Assembly: GCA_026399835.1 (NCBI GenBank)
Contig: JAPLQE010000010.1
Span: forward strand, 18,261-82,260
Direction: 5' to 3'
DNA: 64,000 nt
From: Burkholderiales bacterium
GTDB taxonomy: Bacteria > Pseudomonadota > Gammaproteobacteria > Burkholderiales > Burkholderiaceae_E
Below, one piece after another: positions 17,081 to 25,021 of the stretch (positions within the stretch are counted from its first letter, which is position 1; each line of letters starts with the position of its first letter). Below the pieces are notes generated by a model. It worked only from the letters and a program-made list of their open reading frames with translations, was not told where the DNA came from and did no database searches. A program made the translations under genes and the position numbers.

Positions 17081-17851
17081 ATGCCCCCCGCTCCCGACGA
17101 CCCGATCCTGCGCGCCACGCTCGCGCTGCTCGAGGCGCGTCGCCTCGGCACCGCCGTGCCCGCCCCCGGCCTGCCCGACGCTTCGGCGGCCTATGCCGTG
17201 CAGCGTGCGGTGCTCGCCGCGCTCGGCGATCCGGCCGATGCCGGTGCGCGTCACTGGAAGACCGGCGGCTCGGGCCCCGCGACGCACGCACCGCTGCCCT
17301 CGGCCGGCGTGCTGCGCGCCACCGCGGCCACACCCGCCGACGCCACGGCGCTGCCGCTGCGGCTGCGCCTCGTCGAGGCGGAACTCGCGCTGCGCCTGGG
17401 CCGTGACGTCGATGCCGCCGAGGCCGCTGCGGCCACGCCGGACTCGGCACGCGCCTGGGTCGACGCGGTCTGCGTGTCGATCGAGCTGGTCGAGTCGCGC
17501 TGGCTCGAAGGCCTGCATGCCCCGGCCCCCGACACGCTGGCCGACCTGCAGTCGCACGGCGCGCTGGTGCTCGGCGACTGGGTGCCCTTCGCGCCGCGCG
17601 ACTGGTCGCGTCAGCGCTGCACGGTGAACATCGACGCGCGCGAGACGGTCGAGCGCACCGGCACCCATCCGCTCGGCGACCCGGTGCGCGGCCTGCCCGA
17701 GTGGGCGCGCCACGCGTGCGCGGACGGCTCGGTGCTGCGCGCCGGCACGGTGGTCACCACCGGCAGCTGGGTCGGCATGCTCGAGGCGGCAGAGGGCGAG
17801 CGCGTCGACGTCGTCTTCGACGGCATCGGCCGCGCCGCGGTCAGGCTGTAG
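17081..17851 (+). CDS. Fumarylacetoacetate-hydrolase-family protein (2-keto-4-pentenoate hydratase-like)
   Basis: A 256-residue protein from ATG 17081, with a GAGG ribosome-binding site. It follows the MhpD-like layout: an N-terminal helical part ending in YAVQRAVLAALG and HWKTGG (the usual 'WKlG' motif), then the metal-binding VEAELALRLGRD near residues 92-103, VSIELVESRW, a NGxxV-like turn, and TVVTTGSWVGML near the C-terminus. The metal-binding glutamates of the VEAE motif are present. It would add water to a 2-keto-pentenoate or decarboxylate a related acid in aromatic catabolism, but no pathway neighbours confirm this. Confidence 0.82.
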   Translation: MPPAPDDPILRATLALLEARRLGTAVPAPGLPDASAAYAVQRAVLAALGDPADAGARHWKTGGSGPATHAPLPSAGVLRATAATPADATALPLRLRLVEAELALRLGRDVDAAEAAAATPDSARAWVDAVCVSIELVESRWLEGLHAPAPDTLADLQSHGALVLGDWVPFAPRDWSRQRCTVNIDARETVERTGTHPLGDPVRGLPEWARHACADGSVLRAGTVVTTGSWVGMLEAAEGERVDVVFDGIGRAAVRL

Positions 17852-18560
17852 CCGGGCGGTCCGCCTTGCCCGGTGCTGCGGGCGCATCGAACCGGTAGCC
17901 CACGCCGTACACCGACACGATGCCCTCGAACCCCGGGTCCACCGCCTCGATCTTGCGGCGCAGGTTCTTCACGTGGCTGTCGATCGCGCGGTCGCTGACG
18001 TCGCGCAGGTCGGCATGCACCGCGTCGAGCAGCATCGCCCGCGCGAACACGCGGCCCGGCCGCTCGAGCAGCAGCCGGAACATGCGGAACTCCAGCGGCG
18101 TGAGCGGCAGCCAGTGCCCGCGCCACGCGATGCGCAGGCCCGCCTCGTCGATCTCCCAGGCCAGCCGCTGGCGCACCAGCCGCCCTTCGGCGCGGCGCAA
18201 CTGCGCCTTGACGCGTGCCACCACCTCGCGCGGGCTGAAGGGCTTGCACACGTAGTCGTCGGCGCCGACCTCCAGGCCGATCAGCCGATCGATCTCGTCG
18301 ATGCGCGCGGTCAGCATCACGATCGGCACGTCGCTCGTGGCGCGCACCGCGCGGCACAGCGCGAGGCCGTCGAGCCCGGGCAGCATCAGGTCGAGCACCA
18401 GCGCCGACGGCGGGTCGGCCTCGAACGCGCGCAGCGCCTGCAGTCCGTCGCCGATCGCGATCGCCGCGAGGCCCTCGTTCTCGAGGTAGTCGACCAGCAG
18501 CCGGGCGATCTTCGGATCGTCCTCGACCACCATCACCGCGGTACGCCTCGCTTCGGTCAT
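17841..18560 (-). CDS. OmpR/BaeR-type response regulator
   Basis: A 239-residue two-domain protein. The receiver has the acidic pair at residues 13-14, phosphoacceptor Asp57 in LVLDLMLPG, Thr84 region MLTAR and Lys106 in YVCKPFS. The winged-helix output contains PLTPLEFRMFRLLLERPGRVFAR and VDSH-type DRAIDSHVKNLRRKIE. The start overlaps the stop of the sensor kinase gene (ATGA). Together they resemble BaeSR, an envelope-stress system, though the targets are not deducible. The 3' end overlaps the convergent FAH gene by 11 bases. Confidence 0.93.
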   Translation of the reverse strand: MTEARRTAVMVVEDDPKIARLLVDYLENEGLAAIAIGDGLQALRAFEADPPSALVLDLMLPGLDGLALCRAVRATSDVPIVMLTARIDEIDRLIGLEVGADDYVCKPFSPREVVARVKAQLRRAEGRLVRQRLAWEIDEAGLRIAWRGHWLPLTPLEFRMFRLLLERPGRVFARAMLLDAVHADLRDVSDRAIDSHVKNLRRKIEAVDPGFEGIVSVYGVGYRFDAPAAPGKADRPATA

Positions 18561-20134
18561 TCGCCGGCCCTCCCCGGCCGTCTGGGCAACATCACGTCGA
18601 TGCGCAGGCCGCCCTGCGGCGAGCGTGCCGCGCGGATCTCGCCCTCGTGCGCGCGTACGATCGCCTCGCAGATCGCCAGGCCCAGGCCGCTGCCGCCGGC
18701 GTGGCGCGCCCGCGAGACCTCGGCCCGCCAGAGCGGCTCGAAGAGCCTGGGCAGATCGGCCGGTGCCACGCCCGGCGCCGTGTCGTCGACGCGGATCCGC
18801 ACCCGGTGCGCATCGGCGCGCACCGCGAGCTCGATGCGGCCCGGCGCGTCGGTGTAGCGCACCGCGTTCTCCAGCAGGTTCGACAGCAGCTGCGCGATGC
18901 GGGCCGGATCCCAGCGGACCGCGGCCGCGCCGGCGGGCGCATCGAGCGACAGCACGAGCCCGGCGGCCTGTGCGCGGGTCTCGAAGCGGCGCTGCGCCTC
19001 GCGCATCAGCTCGATCGCGTCGGCCTCGGCCCACCGGCACGGCATCGCGTTCAGGTCCGACATCGCCAGCAGGTGCAGGTCGTCGACCAGGGTACCGAGC
19101 CGCAGCACCTCCTCGCGCAGCGAGCCGATCGCCGCGCCCGTCAGCGGGCGCACGCCATCGAGCATCGCCTCGACCTCGCCGCGCAGCACCGACAGCGGGG
19201 TGCGCAGCTCGTGCGCGATGTCGGCCACCCAGCGCCGCCGCGCGCCCTCCATGCGTTGCAGGGCCTCGGCCATCGCGTCGACGTTGCGCATCACGTCGCC
19301 GATCTCGTCGTCGCGGGTCGTCGGCAGCCGGACCGACAGCTCGCCGCGCGCGATCCGCGCCGTCGCCGCCTGCACCTCGGCGAGCGGCGAGGTCCAGCGA
19401 CGCGCGAGCCAGGCCGCGGCGCCGATCGCCAGCAGCACGAGCGCGGCCGCGACGCCGGCGATGCCCAGGTACTGCGAGCGCAGGAAGTCGAGGTCGTTGG
19501 CCTCCGGCGAGCCGCCGATCGGCCGCAGCCGCGCGATCGCCACCACCGCGCCTCGCCAGCGTACCGGCCGATCCACGAAGGGCAGCGGGCCTTCGGACAG
19601 CGGGCGGCCGAGCAGCTGACGGCCCGCCGGATCGAGCAGCACGACCCGGGCGGCGAACGCGTCCTCGGGCAGGCGACGGCCCGCACCGGGCGGCGGCCGG
19701 CCGTCACGCGGCGGACCGGCTCCGGGTGGGCCGTCTCTGGGTGGGCCGTCTCTGGGTGGGCCGTCTCTGGGTGGGCCGTCTCTGGGTGGGCCGTCGCGGG
19801 GTGGGCCGTCGCGGGGTGGGGCGTCGCGGGGCGGCCCGTCTCCGAACGGACCGTCGCGGGGCGGCCCGCGCAGGCCCTCGCGCCGCAGGACCTCGTCGAC
19901 GAGGCTGCGCATCGGCAGCCGGCCCTCGGTCAGCACGCCCGCATCGCCGCCCGCGTCGAGCGCATCGATCACCACCCGCACGAAGGTCTCGAGCCGCTGT
20001 ACGTCGCGCGACTGCACGTAGGCCGCGAAGCCCTGGCGCAGGTTCCACGCCGTGAAGCCGCCCATCGCGACCACGCTGACGACGACGGCCGACAGCAGGG
20101 CGAGCGACAGGGAGTGGACGAGACGCAGGCGCAT
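18557..20134 (-). CDS. BaeS-like sensor histidine kinase with Pro-rich repeat in the sensor domain
   Basis: A 525-residue membrane kinase. TM1 is about residues 8-30 and TM2 222-244, so residues 31-221 are periplasmic. HAMP follows (about 245-297), then the phosphoacceptor His308 in ADIAHELRTPLS, the N box LLSNLLENAVRY, and the G boxes DDTAPG and GGSGLGLAI. Within the sensor domain, residues 90-145 are a run of PPRDG pentads encoded by a 15-bp repeat. Ordinary BaeS proteins are about 460 residues, so the repeat and flanking proline-rich stretch account for the extra length. The start at ATG 20134 opens TM1. Confidence 0.9.
   Translation of the reverse strand: MRLRLVHSLSLALLSAVVVSVVAMGGFTAWNLRQGFAAYVQSRDVQRLETFVRVVIDALDAGGDAGVLTEGRLPMRSLVDEVLRREGLRGPPRDGPFGDGPPRDAPPRDGPPRDGPPRDGPPRDGPPRDGPPRDGPPGAGPPRDGRPPPGAGRRLPEDAFAARVVLLDPAGRQLLGRPLSEGPLPFVDRPVRWRGAVVAIARLRPIGGSPEANDLDFLRSQYLGIAGVAAALVLLAIGAAAWLARRWTSPLAEVQAATARIARGELSVRLPTTRDDEIGDVMRNVDAMAEALQRMEGARRRWVADIAHELRTPLSVLRGEVEAMLDGVRPLTGAAIGSLREEVLRLGTLVDDLHLLAMSDLNAMPCRWAEADAIELMREAQRRFETRAQAAGLVLSLDAPAGAAAVRWDPARIAQLLSNLLENAVRYTDAPGRIELAVRADAHRVRIRVDDTAPGVAPADLPRLFEPLWRAEVSRARHAGGSGLGLAICEAIVRAHEGEIRAARSPQGGLRIDVMLPRRPGRAGE
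19724..19873 (-). repeat. 15-bp tandem repeat coding for PPRDG pentads in the sensor kinase
   Basis: About ten units of 15 bases; the four at 19724-19783 are identical (plus-strand GGGTGGGCCGTCTCT) and the rest vary at a few bases. All are in frame within the periplasmic sensor domain. The identity of adjacent units indicates recent expansion. Confidence 0.9.
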
Positions 20135-20324
20135 CGGAACCGGACAGTGGGCCCCTGCATTGTGGATGCACCGTGGAGATCCGGGCGAGGACACGCGGAC
20201 CCGGTTGGCGGCGCGCGCTCGCGACGCGCGATGACGAACCGTCACACGGCGCCCAAGGCGCACCGGTAGACTCGCGCGGCGCCGTCCGCCGGGGCGGCGC
20301 GAGATCCCCCCCGACGGAGCCCCC

Positions 20325-21185
20325 GTGCGCAGACCCGCCCCATCCGTGCGATCCGCCCGCCCCGACCCCGCACGAGCCGCCTCCCCTCGCCCTGATCCCG
20401 GCCGTCACGGTCCGGCTCGGACCGTTCGCCGCGGCGCGCCCGACGGAGCCCTTCGCCAGGCCCTGCGCACCTGCGCCGCCGGCCTCGCGCTCGCAGTCGT
20501 CGCGCTGACGGTGACCGCCACCGCCCCCGCCCGCGCCGCGCGGCCGATGATCACCGACGATGCGCGACTGGTCGACCCGAAGGCCTGTCAGGTCGAGTCG
20601 TGGATGCGCATGAACCGCGGCCGCGCCGACGAGCTCTGGGCGATCCCGAGCTGCAACCCCACCGGCAACCTCGAGCTCGCCCTCGGCGGCTCGCTGCTGA
20701 GCGACGGCTCCGGCCTGTCGACGGGCAACTCGCTCGCGCAGGTCAAGACCCTGTTCCGCCCGCTCGTGCCCAACGGCTTCGGCTGGGGCCTGGCGGTCGG
20801 CGTCGCCCACGATTCCTCGATCGCCACCACCGCCAACCTGATCGACAACCTCTACGCGTACGTTCCGGCCAGCCTGTCGCTCGCCGACGACGCAGTGGTG
20901 CTGCACCTGAATCTCGGCGCGCTGCACGACCGCCAGGCGCGTGCCACACGGGGCACCTGGGGCCTGGGGACCGAGATCCGGCTGTTCGGCCGCACCCAGC
21001 TCATCGCCGAGACCTTCGGCGAGAGCGGCTCGCGGCCCTTCGGCCACGCGGGGCTGCGCATCTGGCTGATCCCCGATCACCTGCAGGTCGACACGACGCT
21101 CGGCCTGCGACTGAGCGGCGCCGCGCAGGCCGAGCGCTGGTTCTCGGTCGGGCTGCGCTGGATCTCGGTGCCGTTCCTGCCCTGA
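20325..21185 (+). CDS. Outer-membrane or periplasmic beta-rich protein of unknown function
   Basis: The frame starts at GTG 20325 and gives 286 residues. A basic leader precedes a hydrophobic signal (AGLALAVVALTVTATAPARA), so the effective start may lie further in. The mature part begins RPMITDDARLVDPKACQVESWMR, then GNLELALGGSLL and repeated amphipathic strands ending in WFSVGLRWISVPF, the aromatic-ended strand typical of outer-membrane barrels. Similar proteins occur across Burkholderiales as uncharacterised transporter-like barrels. It is divergent from the sensor kinase, whose envelope-stress role would fit control of such a gene, but this is speculation. Confidence 0.65.
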   Translation: MRRPAPSVRSARPDPARAASPRPDPGRHGPARTVRRGAPDGALRQALRTCAAGLALAVVALTVTATAPARAARPMITDDARLVDPKACQVESWMRMNRGRADELWAIPSCNPTGNLELALGGSLLSDGSGLSTGNSLAQVKTLFRPLVPNGFGWGLAVGVAHDSSIATTANLIDNLYAYVPASLSLADDAVVLHLNLGALHDRQARATRGTWGLGTEIRLFGRTQLIAETFGESGSRPFGHAGLRIWLIPDHLQVDTTLGLRLSGAAQAERWFSVGLRWISVPFLP

Positions 21186-21188
21186 GCG

Positions 21189-22232
21189 TCAGAACACCGC
21201 GTGCTCGCCGCGCTCGGCCGTGGCCTCGCCGCGCAGCAGCCGCTCGTAGTAGTCGAACAGCGTGCGCGTGCCGGTCGACGGCGTGGCCGCCGCATCGTAG
21301 CGGCCGGTGACCGGGTCGAGCACCAGCATCGACTCGGTCGCGTAGTAGCGGCCGATCCGTGCGAGCTCGGCCTTCGCCGCGAGCGCCGGCACCACGCGGC
21401 CCGCCGTGCCCAGCACGCCCACGATCGCGTCGAGCAGGCCCACCGGAACCTGCTTGAACCGCGGCGTGCGCCCGAGCAGCGCGAACAGCCGCTCGCCCTG
21501 CTCGCGCGGCGTGATCGCATCGCCCGGCCCGCCGATCGGCAGCACGCGGTCGCGCCGTGCGGGATCGTCGAGGCAGTCGGCCAGGTAGTCCGCCAGGTCC
21601 TCGTCGGCGATCGGCTTGCACGCGGTCAGCGTGCCGTCGCCGAACACCAGGAAGGGCCGGCCCTGCCGCACGCGCTCGACCTGGCCCGACAGCGACTTGA
21701 AGAACGCGGTGGGCCGCACGATCGAGTAGCCGATGCCCGAGTCGACCAGCACGCGCTCGAAGGCGAGCTTCGCGTGCTGGAAGGCGAGCAGCGGACGCTG
21801 CACGCAGATCGCCGACAGCAGCACCATCTGCGAGATGCCCGCCTCGCGCGCGGCCTCGAGCGCGTTCACGTGCGCCCGGTGGTCGATCGCCCAGGCGTCG
21901 GCGGGGGCGCCGGTGCGCGAGGCCAGGCACGACACCAGCGCATCGAAGCGCTCGCCGCGGACCGCGTCGCGCGCCAGCGAGGCCGGGTCGGCGACCTGCG
22001 CCATGCGCACCTGCGCACCCGCCGGCAGCATGCCGTCGGGCGAAGCGGGCGTCGCGCCCGCGGACCCGCCCGCGCGGGGCCGCAGGACACACACCACCTC
22101 GTGGCCGCGACGCACCAGCGCGTGGGCCGTCGCGCGGCCGATGGTGCCGGTCGCGCCGAGCATCAGGATGCGGCGTGGCGTCGGGGAGCGCGCTCCGGCC
22201 GGGCTGTCGATCGGCGGCTGAAGGGAGGGCAT
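21189..22232 (-). CDS. bciA: BciA-type divinyl (proto)chlorophyllide a 8-vinyl reductase
   Basis: This 347-residue NADPH-dependent enzyme reduces the C8 vinyl group of divinyl chlorophyllide in (bacterio)chlorophyll synthesis. The Rossmann motif GATGTIGRATAHALVRRGHEVV is near residue 26 (in pieces). The rest closely follows plant DVR and BciA: PTAFFKSLSGQVERV, FGDGTLTACKPIADEDLA, PIGGPGDAITPREQGERLF, KQVPVGLLDAIVGVL, and IGRYYATESMLVLDP (about residues 290-305). The GRYDAAATPSTGTRTL ending is also conserved. It lies 22 bases downstream of NDH-2 on the same strand, away from the other bch genes at 58-61 kb. Confidence 0.88.
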   Translation of the reverse strand: MPSLQPPIDSPAGARSPTPRRILMLGATGTIGRATAHALVRRGHEVVCVLRPRAGGSAGATPASPDGMLPAGAQVRMAQVADPASLARDAVRGERFDALVSCLASRTGAPADAWAIDHRAHVNALEAAREAGISQMVLLSAICVQRPLLAFQHAKLAFERVLVDSGIGYSIVRPTAFFKSLSGQVERVRQGRPFLVFGDGTLTACKPIADEDLADYLADCLDDPARRDRVLPIGGPGDAITPREQGERLFALLGRTPRFKQVPVGLLDAIVGVLGTAGRVVPALAAKAELARIGRYYATESMLVLDPVTGRYDAAATPSTGTRTLFDYYERLLRGEATAERGEHAVF

Positions 22233-22254
22233 CGGTCGGCTTCCTGCGTCCGGA

Positions 22255-23616
22255 TCAGTGCAGCTTCACCCGCGGCTCCGTGCTGCGGGTGAGCAGCCGC
22301 GAGGCCGAGCCCACCGCGGTCTTCCAGTATCCGTGCAGCGCCACCTGGTGCATCTTGTAGAGCGACTTGTACATCGCGCGGGCGAACAGGCCCTCGACCC
22401 ACAGGTTGCCGCCCACCAGCGCGCCCATCAGGTTGCCCACCGTCGAGTACTCGCCGAGCGACACCAGCGAGCCGAAGTCGCGGTAGCGCCACTCGGCGAG
22501 CGGCCGCCCCTCGATGCGACGCCGCAGCTGCGTCACCAGGTGCGAGGCCTGCTGGTGCGCGGCCTGCGCCCTCGGCGGCACGTTGCCCTGGTGTCCGAGC
22601 CAAGGGGCCGCCGCGCAGTCTCCGAGCGCGAACACCGCATCGTCGAGCGTCGTCTGCAGCGTCGGACGCACGACGAGCTGGTTGAGCCGGTTGGTCTCCA
22701 GACCCGACAGGTCCTTGAGGAACTCGGGCGCCTTCACGCCCGCCGCCCACACCACCAGCTCCGCCGGCAGCAGCTCGCCGCTGGCGAGCTGCACGCCGGC
22801 CTCGGTGACCGCGGTGACCCGCGCATCGGTGCGCACCTTCACGCCCAGCCCGAGCAGCAGCTCCGTGGCCGACATCGCGATGCGCTCGGGCAGCGCCGGC
22901 AGGATCCGCGGCCCGGCCTCGATCAGGTTCAGCCGGATGTCGCGCTCGGGATCGATGTTCTCCAGGTTGTACGACACCAGCGTGCGCGTCGCCTTGTGCA
23001 GCTCCGCCGCCAGCTCCACGCCGGTGGCGCCCGCGCCGATGATCGCCACCTGGAGCTGGCGCGGCGTCAGCGGCCCCTCCTGCATGTGCGCGCGCAGGCA
23101 GGCGTCGACCAGCTTGCGGTGGAAGCGCTGCGCATGCGCCGGCGTCTCCAACGCGATCGCATGCTCGGCCACGCCCGGCGTGCCGAAGTCGTTGGTGCGG
23201 CTGCCCACCGCGATCACCAGCGTGTCGTAGGCGCGCGTGTAGGGCGCGGTGACCGGCGTGCCGTCGTCGTCGATGACCGGCGCCACGTGCACCAGCCGCT
23301 GCTCGCGGTCGAGCCCCACCATCTCGCCGACCCGATAGCGGAAGCCGTGCCAGAACGATTGCGCGAGGTAGTCGGTCGCATGCACGTGCAGGTCGATGCT
23401 GCCGGCGGCGATCTCGTGCAGGTGCGGCTTCCAGAAGTGCGAGCGCGACTTCTCGATCAGCGTGACATGCGCCAGACCCTTGCGGCCGAGCGTGTCGCCC
23501 AGCCGCGTGGCGAGCTCGAGGCCGCCGGCGCCGCCGCCGACGATGACGATGCGGTGCGGACCGCGATAGGCGGCAGGCTCGGCGGAAGTGGGGTCCGACG
23601 TCGGTTCGGCAGGCAT
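22255..23616 (-). CDS. NDH-2-type NADH:quinone oxidoreductase
   Basis: A 453-residue single-subunit flavoprotein. The FAD site IVIVGGGAGGLELATRLG is near residues 22-39 and the NADH site VAIIGAGATGVELAAEL near 190-206. GSRTNDFGTPG, the EAGPRILPALPER segment and the FALGDCAAAP motif match NDH-2. The C-terminal region (KSLYKMHQVALHGYWKT) is the amphipathic membrane-anchoring part of the family. It passes electrons from NADH to quinone without pumping protons. It is downstream of the octahaem cytochrome gene by 86 bases and upstream of bciA. Confidence 0.9.
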   Translation of the reverse strand: MPAEPTSDPTSAEPAAYRGPHRIVIVGGGAGGLELATRLGDTLGRKGLAHVTLIEKSRSHFWKPHLHEIAAGSIDLHVHATDYLAQSFWHGFRYRVGEMVGLDREQRLVHVAPVIDDDGTPVTAPYTRAYDTLVIAVGSRTNDFGTPGVAEHAIALETPAHAQRFHRKLVDACLRAHMQEGPLTPRQLQVAIIGAGATGVELAAELHKATRTLVSYNLENIDPERDIRLNLIEAGPRILPALPERIAMSATELLLGLGVKVRTDARVTAVTEAGVQLASGELLPAELVVWAAGVKAPEFLKDLSGLETNRLNQLVVRPTLQTTLDDAVFALGDCAAAPWLGHQGNVPPRAQAAHQQASHLVTQLRRRIEGRPLAEWRYRDFGSLVSLGEYSTVGNLMGALVGGNLWVEGLFARAMYKSLYKMHQVALHGYWKTAVGSASRLLTRSTEPRVKLH

Positions 23617-23702
23617 GAGGAGGGTCCTGGGTCGGCCCGTGCGATGCGCCGGCCCGTGCGGAGACTGTACAGGCTGGACGGCGGGCGGGGAACCGGGGCG
23701 AC

Positions 23703-24440
23703 TCAGTCCCGCTTGCGCCGCTCCCGGTCCCCGCCGCCCTCCTTCGAGGGCTCCACACGCGGGTCGCGATGGCATTCGACGCAGTTCTCGAAGTTCCGGA
23801 TGCCTTCCTTCAGATGCTCGGCGCGCACGTTCGCCGGCGAGTGCTCGTGGCAGCCGTAGCAGGTGTAGCGGCTGTAGTCGCCGTTGCGGTGACAGGTGTC
23901 GCAGCTCGTGCGGTGATGGCGGTCGAACACGAAGAACCGGTCGTGCTCCAGCGTCGCCGGCTTCCACGCGGTGTTCGCATGGCACTGCGAGCACTCGGCC
24001 GTGGCGCTGCGGTGCATCGTGTCCTTGGGCGCCTCGTGGCAGGACGTGCAGCGCTCGCGCACCGGCTCCTTGAGCAGCCCATGCGAGAACGGCTTGCGGC
24101 TGCGCTGCGTGAGCTTCGGACCCTGGTGGTCGCTGTGGCAGGCCGTGCAGTCCTGCTCGATGAGTTCCTGATGGAACGAGCCCTTGATCGTCTGGGCGGC
24201 GATGAGCACCCCCAGCGTCGTCCGCAGTCCGATGTCCGGCGCCGCATGGCATTCGACACAGCGCGACGACGAGGCCCCGCGCAAGGGGGCATGGCAGGCG
24301 AAGCAGTCGGTGGCGAGCTCGGCGTGGCCCTTCACCAGCGGCCCCGGACTCACCATCAGGTGCGGATAGGCGAAGACCAGCGCCACCAGCCCGATCAGGT
24401 TCAGCGCGATGACGGTCAGCAGGACAGGACGCTTCTTCAA
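23703..24440 (-). CDS. Membrane-anchored octahaem c-type cytochrome
   Basis: About 245 residues from a TTG at 24440 that overlaps the stop of the upstream gene (TTGA), so coupled translation is likely. A single N-terminal helix (PVLLTVIALNLIGLVALVFA) anchors a periplasmic part with eight CxxCH motifs: CFACH, CVECH, CTACH, CTSCH, CSQCH, CDTCH, CYGCH and CVECH. Extra histidines (for example SFHQELIEQ, HDRFF, RHHRTS) can serve as distal ligands. It belongs to the cytochrome c3/class III-like multihaem group. It probably accepts electrons from the membrane partner encoded immediately upstream. Confidence 0.88.
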   Translation of the reverse strand: MKKRPVLLTVIALNLIGLVALVFAYPHLMVSPGPLVKGHAELATDCFACHAPLRGASSSRCVECHAAPDIGLRTTLGVLIAAQTIKGSFHQELIEQDCTACHSDHQGPKLTQRSRKPFSHGLLKEPVRERCTSCHEAPKDTMHRSATAECSQCHANTAWKPATLEHDRFFVFDRHHRTSCDTCHRNGDYSRYTCYGCHEHSPANVRAEHLKEGIRNFENCVECHRDPRVEPSKEGGGDRERRKRD

Positions 24441-25021
24441 TTCCAGCCCCAGAACAGCATGATGGCGACGATGTGCGCGAGCGCGAGCACCGTGAACGCG
24501 AGCGTGATCGGCACGTGCACCACGCGCCACTGCCGGACGGCATCGAAGGTCATGCTGTCCCAGTACATGCGCTCGGCGAGTTCCGCCTCGCCGAGCCCGC
24601 GCTCGCGCAGCGTCAGCCGGGCCGCATCCATGCGTCGGCGCGCCCGCGCCAGCAGGAACTTGCCGGTCAGGCCGCTGCCCACGTTGACGAGCATCGCCCA
24701 CACCGCGAGCCAGCCCAGGATCGCGTTGAAGTGCACCCCCGCGTGCACCAGCACCAGCAGCGAGCCCGCCCAGGCGAGCCCCTCGTGCCAGCGCAGCAGC
24801 CGCGCCGGCTGACTCAAGCGGATCACCTTGCGCTTGCGCAGCGAGTAGACGGTGGACCCGATGATCAGCAGCGTCCCCGGGATGCCGAGCCAGCGGCCGA
24901 TCCACAGCAGGTCGAAGACATGCAGCACGCCGTCGACGGCCAGCGACGCGAGCGCGAGCGCCGCCAGGCTCGCGAAGAAGGGCAGCACCTCGTGACGCAT
25001 CAGACGGGCCTGGCCTTGCAT
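24437..25021 (-). CDS. Cytochrome b-like membrane protein
   Basis: A 194-residue protein from ATG 25021, overlapping the stop of the reductase gene (TGATG). It has four or five helices (about 15-35, 45-60, 78-100, 105-125 and 170-190). Histidines lie in or next to helices: VLHVFDLLW, LLRWHEGLAWAGSLLVLVHAGVHFN and VVHVPITLAF with ALAHIVAIM, a pattern like the bis-His haem sites of NarI/FDH-gamma and ferric-reductase-like proteins. It would pass electrons between the reductase and the multihaem cytochrome encoded on either side. No exact family name can be given. Confidence 0.72.
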   Translation of the reverse strand: MQGQARLMRHEVLPFFASLAALALASLAVDGVLHVFDLLWIGRWLGIPGTLLIIGSTVYSLRKRKVIRLSQPARLLRWHEGLAWAGSLLVLVHAGVHFNAILGWLAVWAMLVNVGSGLTGKFLLARARRRMDAARLTLRERGLGEAELAERMYWDSMTFDAVRQWRVVHVPITLAFTVLALAHIVAIMLFWGWN

